NCBI GenBank assembly: GCA_030618475.1
Contig: JAUXDG010000067.1
Location: 1 to 11,870 of the forward strand
Length of the DNA: 11,870 nt
Direction: 5' to 3'
Source of the DNA: Gammaproteobacteria bacterium
Lineage (GTDB): Bacteria > Pseudomonadota > Gammaproteobacteria > DSM-19610
Shown in pieces: positions 6,907 to 11,870 of the stretch (positions are counted from its first letter, which is position 1; each line of letters begins with the position of its first letter). The translations under genes and the position numbers were made by a program. The notes under the pieces were generated by a model that was not told the DNA's origin, ran no database searches, and saw only the letters and a list, made by a program, of their open reading frames with translations.

Positions 6907-7188
6907 ATGAAGAGAACACTACTGTTACTAATCGCAATGTCATTGACTGGCAAAGTATCGTTTGCAGCAGATTACATCGTGGATTTTACCCGCATACAGG
7001 ATTTTGAAAGCATGCGTTCCCTCGTTGAGAATTGTGATGATTTTGGTGCAATGGAGCTTTACAAGGACAAGATGAAATCTTCTGAAAACCTCGACGACAT
7101 GCGCGGCTTATTTGTGGAAATCGGCTTCGGGATGTTCAACGAGTGCCCTGACGGTATTACGGGACCAGGGATATCGCCGGCTAAATAA
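6907..7188 (+). CDS. Small secreted protein of unknown function
   Basis: No family is recognised. The 93-residue product begins with a clear Sec signal peptide (MKRT, then a hydrophobic run LLLLIAMSLTG; likely cut after SFA20). The mature part of about 73 residues is mostly helical and acidic and has exactly two cysteines, Cys43 and Cys80. They could form one disulphide in the periplasm. The Gly/Pro-rich end (PDGITGPGISPAK) is probably flexible. GAGG at 6893-6896 lies ten bases before the ATG at 6907, and the gene starts 36 bp after the preceding small gene. A weak terminator-like hairpin follows at 7246-7265. The layout resembles small periplasmic proteins that accompany membrane genes, but no role can be assigned. 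Confidence 0.68.
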   Translation: MKRTLLLLIAMSLTGKVSFAADYIVDFTRIQDFESMRSLVENCDDFGAMELYKDKMKSSENLDDMRGLFVEIGFGMFNECPDGITGPGISPAK

Positions 7189-7277
7189 GCGGGTGACGCT
7201 TCCAGGCTTTTAACAAAGGAAAACAACGCCAGGGTTAAGAGTGTCACGATAACTGTATCGTTTTTAATAAGTTTCAT
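7059..7277 (-). CDS. Doubtful small antisense gene with signal-peptide-like start
   Basis: From ATG 7277 the - strand encodes 72 residues starting MKLIKNDTVIVTLLTLALFSF, which looks like a signal peptide or membrane anchor. GGAGA (7285-7289) sits at an ideal seven-base spacing. The downstream two thirds run antisense through the end of the 93-codon secreted-protein gene, where the composition looks like a shadow frame. It may be a real short gene, a remnant overlapped by its neighbour, or chance. A terminator-like hairpin of the + strand gene falls within it. Confidence 0.25.
   Translation of the reverse strand: MKLIKNDTVIVTLLTLALFSFVKSLEASPAYLAGDIPGPVIPSGHSLNIPKPISTNKPRMSSRFSEDFILSL
7246..7265 (+). 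terminator. Weak Rho-independent terminator-like hairpin
   Basis: ACGATA (7246-7251) pairs with TATCGT (7256-7261) around a four-base loop and runs into five T residues (7261-7265). It lies 58 bp after the stop of the small secreted-protein gene and could end the YIP1-containing transcript. The stem is AT-rich and short, so strength is doubtful. Confidence 0.35.
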
Positions 7278-7283
7278 AACCAA

Positions 7284-7768
7284 TTCTCCAAAACTGTTTT
7301 TTTCTGTTTTATTGCCGAAGATTGTTAACTGTTAATCAACACAGACTTTCAAACCTGCTGCGTGGAAGCTTTTCTGTTTTCTTCTTTTCCCCTGAATTAC
7401 AGGCAGGAATCGAGCCAGAAAGGAATTTATTTTAAGAATTAACCAGTTATGATTTTTACTGCGCCGGCAGTTTTTTAAACTGTAAATAAATACGACATTG
7501 CATATATAAAAATAAATAAAAACAGCTATATAATATATTTCACGCTTTATTATTAATGCTAATAAAATGTAAATATTACCGACTATTGGTTTATCTGATC
7601 AGAGAGTACAAGCAAGAAGGCGAGCTGCCGTGGCCCCGCCGGATCCGCTTCACCGGGTTCTATTCAGCTGATGGCGCGGTTAAGTTGAGAATGGCCGCGC
7701 CGATAGCTTGTAACCAGGAGTCATCTTCCCCGTACCCAACGAGTTATTGATTTCAAGGGGATTGCACA
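7284..7768. other. AT-rich non-coding stretch upstream of the DUF2799 lipoprotein
   Basis: From about 7290 to 7570 the sequence turns markedly AT-rich, unlike its neighbours. It contains TTAAC-T-GTTAA near 7325-7335 and a perfect short hairpin CAGTTT (7468-7473) / AAACTG (7477-7482). A strong TATAAT at 7529-7534 could be a -10 box, although the nearest TTGCAT (7498-7503) is 25 bases away, too far for a normal sigma-70 promoter. From 7600 the composition becomes GC-rich again. An inverted GGCGCGG (7673-7679) / CCGCGCC (7695-7701) is present. A 64-codon frame from ATG 7556 has no ribosome site and no recognisable product, so I do not call it a gene. Confidence 0.5.
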
Positions 7769-8413
7769 ATGCAAGCGATAAAACTCATCAGATTCGGTAA
7801 GCGTGTATCCAGGTCCATAGCGATTGCTGTACTGGTGTCAGGCTGCGCCTCGGGTCTGTCCAGGGACGAATGCAATACGGCTGACTGGCGTACCATCGGC
7901 TACGAGGATGGTGTTCAGGGGCGCTCGGAAGCACGCATCAGCGGACATCGCAAAGCCTGTGCCAAGCATGGAGTAGCATTAAATTTCGAGGCCTATCGTA
8001 GTGGCTGGGATGAGGGCGTAGGGCGCTACTGTCAGCCGGGGAACGGTTATCACCAGGGCCGCCGGGGCAAGTCATACAGCGGTGTTTGCCCTGTTCAGAT
8101 GGAAGCGGGCTTTCTCCAGGCCTACCGTGAAGGACGAGAGCTTTACGATCTGGAGGCTGGCGTGCAACGGACGGCGCGCAAACTCAAATATAAACGCAAG
8201 CACCTGGCCGATATCGAGGTGGACATGCGGGACACAGGTATCGAACTGGTCACGGCGGGCGTTACCACTGAACGGCGTGTCATCCTGCTGGACGAATTGC
8301 GCAAACTGGAGCAGAAACGGGCTGCGACCAAGGCGCAGATCCCGTCGCTTGAGGCAGAACTGGAAAGACAGACGAATCGCCTCGCTACCATCAGCAGCGC
8401 ACACGAATACTAG
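7769..8413 (+). CDS. DUF2799 outer-membrane-type lipoprotein with coiled-coil tail
   Basis: The 214-residue protein starts with a basic N-region and a lipoprotein signal peptide ending LVSGC, giving lipidated Cys26. The DUF2799 region at about 35-128 shows the family pattern: C-x4-DWRTIGYEDGVQG (35-51), HRKACAKHG (60-68), AYRSGWDEG (75-83), YCQPGNGY (87-94), G-x2-G-x2-YSGVCP (97-108) and FLQAYREGRELY (115-126). Cysteines 35, 64, 88 and 107 are placed as in the family and could form disulphides. Residues about 130-208 are a charged heptad-like helix, likely a coiled coil. The function is unknown; location would be the periplasmic side of the outer membrane, since Ala27-Ser28 follow the Cys rather than an Asp retention signal. 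AAGGGG at 7755-7760 precedes the ATG by eight bases. Confidence 0.88.
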   Translation: MQAIKLIRFGKRVSRSIAIAVLVSGCASGLSRDECNTADWRTIGYEDGVQGRSEARISGHRKACAKHGVALNFEAYRSGWDEGVGRYCQPGNGYHQGRRGKSYSGVCPVQMEAGFLQAYREGRELYDLEAGVQRTARKLKYKRKHLADIEVDMRDTGIELVTAGVTTERRVILLDELRKLEQKRAATKAQIPSLEAELERQTNRLATISSAHEY

Positions 8414-8435
8414 CCGCTTGAAAACCGCCAGCTGT

Positions 8436-8579
8436 TCAGTCGGCTGCAGCGGTATCCTGGCGGTCTTTCAGACAGTCGATGATTTCGGCGTATTCCAGAC
8501 CCAGTTGTTTGAGTTCCCCGATTTCCAGCAGCGATGGGGGGGACCCAACAGATTTGATTGCTCGCTGGATGTCCTGCAT
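8436..8579 (-). pseudogene. 47-codon remnant truncated at the left inverted-repeat element
   Basis: The - strand encodes 47 residues from ATG 8579 (MQDIQRAIKSVG, then SPPSLLEIGELKQLGLEYAE, then IIDCLKDRQDTAAAD). Composition and codon use look like genuine protein, with two likely helices. The preceding in-frame codon, 8580-8582, is TAA and lies in the arm of the inverted repeat at 8581-8676. The ATG thus falls exactly where the element begins and there is no good ribosome site. I read it as the C-terminal end of a longer gene cut off by arrival of the element; an intact small gene is the alternative. The family is not recognised. It converges on the DUF2799 gene with 22 bp between stops. Confidence 0.45.
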
Positions 8580-8580
8580 T

Positions 8581-8676
8581 TATCTTCAAGGGGTCAGAGT
8601 ACTTGAAATCTCCTTTGCATAATTTCTGCAGTATCTTTAAAGCTGGGATTTCAAGTACTCTGACCCCTTGAAGATA
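8581..8676. repeat. Perfect 30-bp inverted-repeat element upstream of the exporter
   Basis: Positions 8581-8610 are the exact reverse complement of 8647-8676, separated by 36 bases. Pairing extends outward with a one-base bulge (CATT at 8577-8580 and CAATG at 8677-8681). The arms contain GGGGTCAGAGTAC. Elements with GGGG(T/A)CAGA arms are, as I recall, dispersed in gammaproteobacterial genomes and often accompany REP-associated Y1 transposases. No such gene is present here. The right arm ends close to the ATG at 8690, so the element probably carries or replaces the exporter's promoter region. Confidence 0.8.
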
Positions 8677-8689
8677 CAATGTAGCGAAT

Positions 8690-9634
8690 ATGAGCATGAC
8701 CGCACAGCCAGTCCTGACATCAAATAAGCCGGTCATCAGCAGCCGTGGTCTCACCAAGAGGTTTGCCTCCCGGGTGGCGGTCAACGGTGTCGATTTCGAT
8801 ATTTTTCCTGGCCGGTGTTTCGGTTTTGTCGGCCCCAACGGGGCGGGTAAAACCACCACCTTACGCATGGCCATGGGTCTTACGCCATTGAGCGGCGGGA
8901 CTCTCTCGGTTTTCGGTCTGCCGGCCAGCGAAAATGGGCCCGCGATACGCGCCCGTGTCGGTATTGTTCCCCAGGCCGACAACCTGGACCCGGACTTTAC
9001 GGTCGAGGAAAATTTGCGCGTTTACGCGTCCTTTTTCGGACTCTCGCGCAGGCAGGCGGCACCCCGTATTGAGTCTTTACTGAAGTTTGCATCGCTGACG
9101 GATCGCCGCCGGGCCAGGACCGACACGCTTTCAGGTGGTATGCAACGGCGACTGACTATTGCCCGCGCATTGATCAATGATCCTGAACTGGTGGTGCTGG
9201 ATGAGCCGACTACCGGTCTCGATCCACAGGCGCGCCATGTCATCTGGGAACGACTCACGGAGCTGAAGATGCGTGGTAAGACGCTGTTGCTGACTACCCA
9301 CTACATGGAAGAAGCAGAGCGCCTGTGCGACGAACTGCTGATCATGGACGAGGGCCGCATCCTCGATCAGGGCAGCCCGCGGCAGCTGATCGAACGGCAT
9401 GTGGAACCGGAAGTGATCGAAGTTCGTAGTGGCGGGGGAGAGGCTTTAGAGCGACTGGCTGGGACAGCGGGCTGCCGGCTGGAGCGCATGGGCACCTGCC
9501 TTTACTGCTATACGCGGGAACCGGCTCAGCTGATCGCAGTTCTGAAGGATGCGCATGGACTGACATTTCTTCATCGCCCAACCAACCTGGAGGACGTATT
9601 TCTTCGGCTTACCGGCCGAGAGTTACGCGACTGA
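8690..9634 (+). CDS. ABC-2 exporter ATP-binding protein (NodI/DrrA-like)
   Basis: This is a cytoplasmic ATPase that would drive the membrane permease encoded next. In its 314 residues the ATPase core shows Walker A GPNGAGKTT (48-56), Q-loop Gln95 in VPQADNLD, signature LSGGMQRR (147-154), Walker B LVVLDEP (167-173) with catalytic Glu172, D-loop GLDP (176-179) and switch His204 (THYMEEAE). The region after about 235 is the C-terminal extension common in NodI/DrrA-type ATPases, ending NLEDVFLRLTGREL. NodI and relatives export lipo-oligosaccharides in rhizobia, and relatives in beta- and gammaproteobacteria have unknown substrates, so the substrate is not predicted. The ATG at 8690 has no clear ribosome site, and an ATG two codons later is possible. 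The inverted-repeat element ends 13 bp upstream. The stop overlaps the permease start (TGATG). Confidence 0.93.
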   Translation: MSMTAQPVLTSNKPVISSRGLTKRFASRVAVNGVDFDIFPGRCFGFVGPNGAGKTTTLRMAMGLTPLSGGTLSVFGLPASENGPAIRARVGIVPQADNLDPDFTVEENLRVYASFFGLSRRQAAPRIESLLKFASLTDRRRARTDTLSGGMQRRLTIARALINDPELVVLDEPTTGLDPQARHVIWERLTELKMRGKTLLLTTHYMEEAERLCDELLIMDEGRILDQGSPRQLIERHVEPEVIEVRSGGGEALERLAGTAGCRLERMGTCLYCYTREPAQLIAVLKDAHGLTFLHRPTNLEDVFLRLTGRELRD

Positions 9635-10413
9635 TGAATCTGTGGCGCATTCCCACAGCCCGTGCCGGTGCCCTGGCGGTGTGGCGGCGCAACATCCTCG
9701 TTTGGCGCAAATTGATTGTGCCCGCTGTGCTGATGAATTTCGGTGAACCCACGCTCTACCTGTTGGGACTTGGTTTCGGTCTTGGGCACTTCGTCGGCGA
9801 GATGTCCGGCATGTCATATCTCGCCTTTCTGGCCTCCGGCATCATTGCCTCCTCGGCCATGACTACGTCCAGTTTTGAGGGCATGTATTCGGTTTTCACC
9901 CGTATGGTGCCGCAAAAAACCTACGAAGCGATACTTGCCACGCCACTCGAAGTCGACGACATCCTGGCCGGGGAAATGCTCTGGTGTGCAACCAAGAGTG
10001 TATTCAGTGGCATCGCCATCCTGGCGGTCGCGGCGATGCTGGGTGTTGTACAGGGCTGGGGTGCCCTGTGGGTGATTCCAGTGGTATTCATGATCGGCCT
10101 GTGCTTTGCCGGTCCAGCCATGATCATGAGCGCGCTGGCCTATAACTATGACTTTTTCAATTACTACACGGTGCTGATCATTACCCCCATGTTTATCCTC
10201 TGCGGTGTCTTCTATCCCATCGACACACTGCCGCTGGCGATGCAGGGATTTGTACAGTTCCTGCCCTTGACGCACGCGGTGATGCTGACGCGCTCACTGG
10301 TTGTCGGTGCCGACTTGCCCCAGCCCCTGCTGCACATTGGTGTGCTGATGCTCTATGCCGTGATCGGCTATTACGTCGCCGTGGTGCTGGTCAGGAGGAA
10401 GCTGCGAGTGTAG
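9634..10413 (+). CDS. ABC-2 type permease (NodJ-like)
   Basis: This is the inner-membrane partner of the preceding ATPase. The 259-residue protein has six hydrophobic segments, about 30-52, 62-80, 120-142, 146-170, 178-200 and 231-253, the layout of ABC-2 permeases. NodJ-like landmarks are visible: an N-terminal WRRNILVWRK, the segment FGEPTLYLLGLGFGLG (36-51), SSFEGMYSVFTRM before VPQKTYEAILATPL (93-105), and a late GVFYPIDTLP (191-200) followed by LPLTHAVMLTRSL. The ATG at 9634 shares one base with the upstream stop, so translation is coupled. The stop at 10411-10413 is one base from the right inverted-repeat element, which has T-runs and could also stop transcription. Confidence 0.92.
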   Translation: MNLWRIPTARAGALAVWRRNILVWRKLIVPAVLMNFGEPTLYLLGLGFGLGHFVGEMSGMSYLAFLASGIIASSAMTTSSFEGMYSVFTRMVPQKTYEAILATPLEVDDILAGEMLWCATKSVFSGIAILAVAAMLGVVQGWGALWVIPVVFMIGLCFAGPAMIMSALAYNYDFFNYYTVLIITPMFILCGVFYPIDTLPLAMQGFVQFLPLTHAVMLTRSLVVGADLPQPLLHIGVLMLYAVIGYYVAVVLVRRKLRV

Positions 10414-10414
10414 G

Positions 10415-10507
10415 GTTAATTGGGGACAGACCACGTTTTTTCGTTTTTTCCGATTTTCGATTTTTCGCAATTAACGGGTAAAAAAACGTGGTCTGTCCCC
10501 AATTAAC
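10415..10507. repeat. Perfect 27-bp inverted-repeat element downstream of the exporter
   Basis: Positions 10415-10441 are the exact reverse complement of 10481-10507, with a 39-base T-rich spacer. The arms carry GGGGACAGACCACG. They share the GGGG(T/A)CAGA core and general size with the element at 8581-8676, but the rest of the arms differ, so these are related types rather than copies. The left arm begins one base after the permease stop. The right arm runs into a PilZ-domain reading frame and supplies its stop codon. Confidence 0.8.
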
Positions 10508-10658
10508 ATTTGTTTTTGGGTACCTGTAGCGGATTCACCTTGAGGAAAAGACCGGCGGTGCTGATATCGGTCGCGGTGCACCGGGACGCAGGGCCTCCTG
10601 CGTCCAACAGATAAACGCTCACATCGACTGGTTTACGCGTTGACAGGCGTCGTTCCAT
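10503..10658 (-). pseudogene. PilZ-domain gene truncated at its 3' end
   Basis: From ATG 10658 the 51-residue product starts MERRLSTRKPVDVSVYLLDA and contains DISTAGLFLKV. The RRxxxR and (D/N)xSxxG motifs are the two c-di-GMP-binding signatures of PilZ domains. A full PilZ domain has about 100 residues. Here the reading frame ends at a TAA at 10503-10505, inside the arm of the inverted-repeat element at 10415-10507, so the second half of the beta barrel is missing. I interpret it as a gene broken by the element, no longer a normal c-di-GMP receptor. A longer reading from TTG 10700 is unlikely. The missing 3' part is not found downstream of the exporter in recognisable form. Confidence 0.6.
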
Positions 10659-10791
10659 AAAAACCCCCAGGGCCGGTTCTTGTTTTATTAATATAGGCAA
10701 TTTAATGTAAGCAATTTATATGCGAGAAATTAAATGTATATTAAAAACAATAATATATAACTATTATATCGAATTTATGTTAAGATATTAT

Positions 10792-10827
10792 GTAAGGAAT
10801 CCATTACACTATTCTTGGATTCCTTAC
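10792..10827. repeat. Perfect 12-bp hairpin in AT-rich spacer
   Basis: Positions 10792-10803 pair exactly with 10816-10827 around a 12-base loop. It follows an AT-rich stretch (about 10680-10790). No T-run follows on either strand, so it is not a typical intrinsic terminator. It could be an operator, a transcript-stabilising stem or a tiny dispersed repeat. Confidence 0.6.
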
Positions 10828-10873
10828 AGCGCAGCTCTGTTTATGTGTCGTTCCGCTACCGTTATTCGGCGCA

Positions 10874-10899
10874 GCGCCAGCGGGTAAAAACCGTGGCGC
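10874..10899. repeat. Short GC hairpin downstream of the DUF2934 gene
   Basis: GCGCCA (10874-10879) pairs with TGGCGC (10894-10899), and CGG/CCG continue the stem inside. It lies about 30 bp beyond the stop of the - strand DUF2934 gene. It lacks a T-run, so any terminator role would be factor-dependent. Confidence 0.4.
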
Positions 10900-10929
10900 C
10901 TGAACGGCGTTGTCTGGAATACGGCTGAC

Positions 10930-11307
10930 TCAGCCAGCGACGTCAAAAACCATGTCGATAACGGTCTCGGCAGACATCCAGTCGGTATCGGCATTGCCCT
11001 GCCAGGGAGCCCGTTTAAGGGAAATCAGATAAGCTGCGTCACCGATCATTTGCTGGCGCTGCTGTTGTGAGATAACAGGTTTCGCAGGGCTGCTCGCGGC
11101 TCTTTTGCTGGTGGCTTTCTTCTTTGCCGCAGGCGGGGCTTGCTTGCTGACAACGCTTTTCTTTTTCGATACGGTGGTCTTTTTGGTGACGGCCTTTTTC
11201 TTTACCGATCCGGGTGTTGTCGTGGCCGCAGCCGGTTTTTTCGAAGCAGCCGAAACCGGGCTGGTGCTGTTAATGTTTTTGCTGCTGAACTTTTTACTTA
11301 CCGCCAT
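10930..11307 (-). CDS. DUF2934 protein with histone H1-like lysine/alanine-rich tail
   Basis: The 125-residue protein has two parts. Residues about 1-78 are low-complexity and rich in Lys, Ala, Ser, Thr and Pro, with repeated KKK and SKK/KKA clusters like histone H1 C-terminal tails or AlgP-type proteins, suggesting DNA or RNA binding. Residues about 84-117 (RQQMIGDAAYLISLKRAPWQ, then GNADTDWMSAETVID) match the DUF2934 pattern of an I..AY segment, then DW..AE. DUF2934 function is unknown. The ATG at 11307 was chosen because GGAG at 11317-11320 lies nine bases upstream; starts at 11316 and 11322 lack a site. It probably stands alone. The repetitive tail is prone to length variation. Confidence 0.83.
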   Translation of the reverse strand: MAVSKKFSSKNINSTSPVSAASKKPAAATTTPGSVKKKAVTKKTTVSKKKSVVSKQAPPAAKKKATSKRAASSPAKPVISQQQRQQMIGDAAYLISLKRAPWQGNADTDWMSAETVIDMVFDVAG

Positions 11308-11454
11308 TTGTTCCATCTCCATGAATAGTTGTGTGACGCAGTAAATGCCGCCTGGACGCGACGAACAGGGACTGCGACAAATCGGGTACCGATTAGGGGC
11401 GGTAGTTTATCACTGAATGAACCCGGCCTTAACCACGTTGTGTGACTATGTTTA

Positions 11455-11637
11455 TTACCTGAAGAAACGTTCGATCGCCGGGTTCTCGAAATGCCGCTGG
11501 TACCTGCGGTTGTAGCGGGTGATGGATATTACCATGGCACCGGTCAGGATCAGAAACAGCGCGACAATAATGGACAGTAGTGGCGGGTAGATCACCAGCA
11601 GTATGCCAGCAAGAATGAGTATAATTCCGGCAACCAT
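11455..11637 (-). CDS. Tiny DUF3096-like membrane protein
   Basis: The 60-residue protein is almost entirely two hydrophobic helices (about 2-19 and 23-42) joined at a YPPLL turn, with the GIILILAGILLVIYPPLLS / IIVALFLILTGAM pattern of DUF3096 proteins. A basic tail follows (RYNRRYQRHF.. ERFFR), which should be cytoplasmic. Function is unknown. The ATG at 11637 has AGGTGA five bases upstream; the GTG at 11646 lies directly against the purine-rich tract and is less likely. It is upstream of the DUF2934 gene on the same strand with 147 bp between them, so co-transcription is possible but not evident. Confidence 0.77.
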   Translation of the reverse strand: MVAGIILILAGILLVIYPPLLSIIVALFLILTGAMVISITRYNRRYQRHFENPAIERFFR

Positions 11638-11747
11638 ATCCTTCACCTTTTTAAGTTAATAATGAGTACGGAAGTTAGCCGACATAAGCTTGCGGGACCG
11701 TTGGCCGCACGAGCCCAGGGACGGGCGAAGGTAGAGCACCAAAAGTA

Positions 11748-11870
11748 GGCCCCTCGGAGGGGGATGCAGGAGCAATTGCCGGGAGACGCGGCCGTCGAGC
11801 GTACAGGGATGTATTTACAAGGTGAATTGCGCAGCAAGAGGGGGTCCCCTGGGGGAGAGGGTCCTCCAGA
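11748..11870. repeat. G-rich repeat-like sequence at the right edge
   Basis: This stretch holds a CCCC/GGGG hairpin at 11750-11763 and an inverted pair GCAATT (11772-11777) / AATTGC (11825-11830) around TACAGGGATGTATTTACAA. A G-rich tail follows (from 11838). The GTACAGGGATGTATTTAC string is familiar to me from dispersed intergenic repeats of gammaproteobacteria. A - strand reading frame through it looks spurious. The sequence is cut by the window end, so its boundaries are unknown. Confidence 0.4.

Noticed and set aside
7498..7534. TTGCAT and TATAAT as a sigma-70 promoter
   Set aside because: The 25-base spacer is too long for a normal promoter. Only the -10-like box is noted.
7556..7750. 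64-codon frame before the DUF2799 gene
   Set aside because: There is no ribosome site, the frame crosses an abrupt composition change, and no motif is seen. It is kept only as part of the non-coding description.
8082..8606. 174-codon + strand frame overlapping the DUF2799 gene and the left inverted repeat
   Set aside because: This shadow frame is Trp/Arg/Ser-rich because it is out of frame with the coiled-coil region. The real gene on the same strand explains the sequence.
9814..10275. 153-codon - strand frame antisense to the permease
   Set aside because: It is His/Gly/Asp-rich, typical of antisense translation of a membrane protein, and the + strand permease is unambiguous.
10415..10507. 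Reading the inverted repeat as a simple intrinsic terminator for the exporter
   Set aside because: The 39-base loop, perfect 27-bp arms and the matching architecture upstream fit a repeat element better, although it may also terminate transcription.
11643..11837. 64-codon - strand frame at the right edge
   Set aside because: It lies over repeat-like sequence with no ribosome site and no recognisable product.

Overview
The window looks like an accessory or variable stretch of a gammaproteobacterial chromosome. The basis is an MtgA-type transglycosylase, a FAD-linked glycerol-3-phosphate dehydrogenase, a NodI/NodJ-like exporter, DUF2799, DUF2934 and DUF3096 proteins, and several dispersed-repeat-like inverted elements. 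Species cannot be named from the sequence. No rRNA, tRNA, CRISPR array or intact transposase gene was seen.

Left part (1-3826). A 168-bp element with perfect 22-bp terminal inverted repeats (111-278) and a second, imperfect snap-back element (325-490) precede a tight three-gene + strand operon. It encodes a divergent glycerol kinase-like FGGY kinase (498-1913), a glycerophosphodiester phosphodiesterase (1891-2673) and a short FAD-dependent glycerol-3-phosphate dehydrogenase (2663-3826). The genes overlap end to start. Together they would release glycerol-3-phosphate from deacylated phospholipids, phosphorylate glycerol, and oxidise glycerol-3-phosphate to dihydroxyacetone phosphate with electrons passed to quinones.

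Centre (3827-8413). mtgA lies on the - strand and diverges from a secreted EF-hand protein with a C-terminal CGxGKCG motif, which resembles precursors modified by MNIO (DUF692) enzymes. A small single-pass membrane protein (-) diverges from a YIP1-family membrane protein (+), which is followed by two small orphan genes (90 and 93 codons). An AT-rich 0.5-kb stretch then leads to a DUF2799 lipoprotein.

Right part (8414-11870). A two-gene ABC-2 exporter is bracketed by two perfect inverted-repeat elements, with 30-bp and 27-bp arms, only nine and one bases from the coding sequences. On either side lie broken - strand reading frames: a 47-codon remnant whose ATG sits at the left element, and a PilZ-domain gene cut off inside the right element. 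This looks like a repeat-bounded cassette that replaced older sequence. Farther right are an AT-rich segment with a perfect 12-bp hairpin, a histone H1-like DUF2934 protein, a tiny DUF3096 membrane protein, and a G-rich repeat-like edge.

The items most worth a second look are the orphan EF-hand/CGxGKCG precursor, the repeat-bracketed exporter with truncated neighbours, and the repeat element that forms the whole upstream region of the kinase gene.
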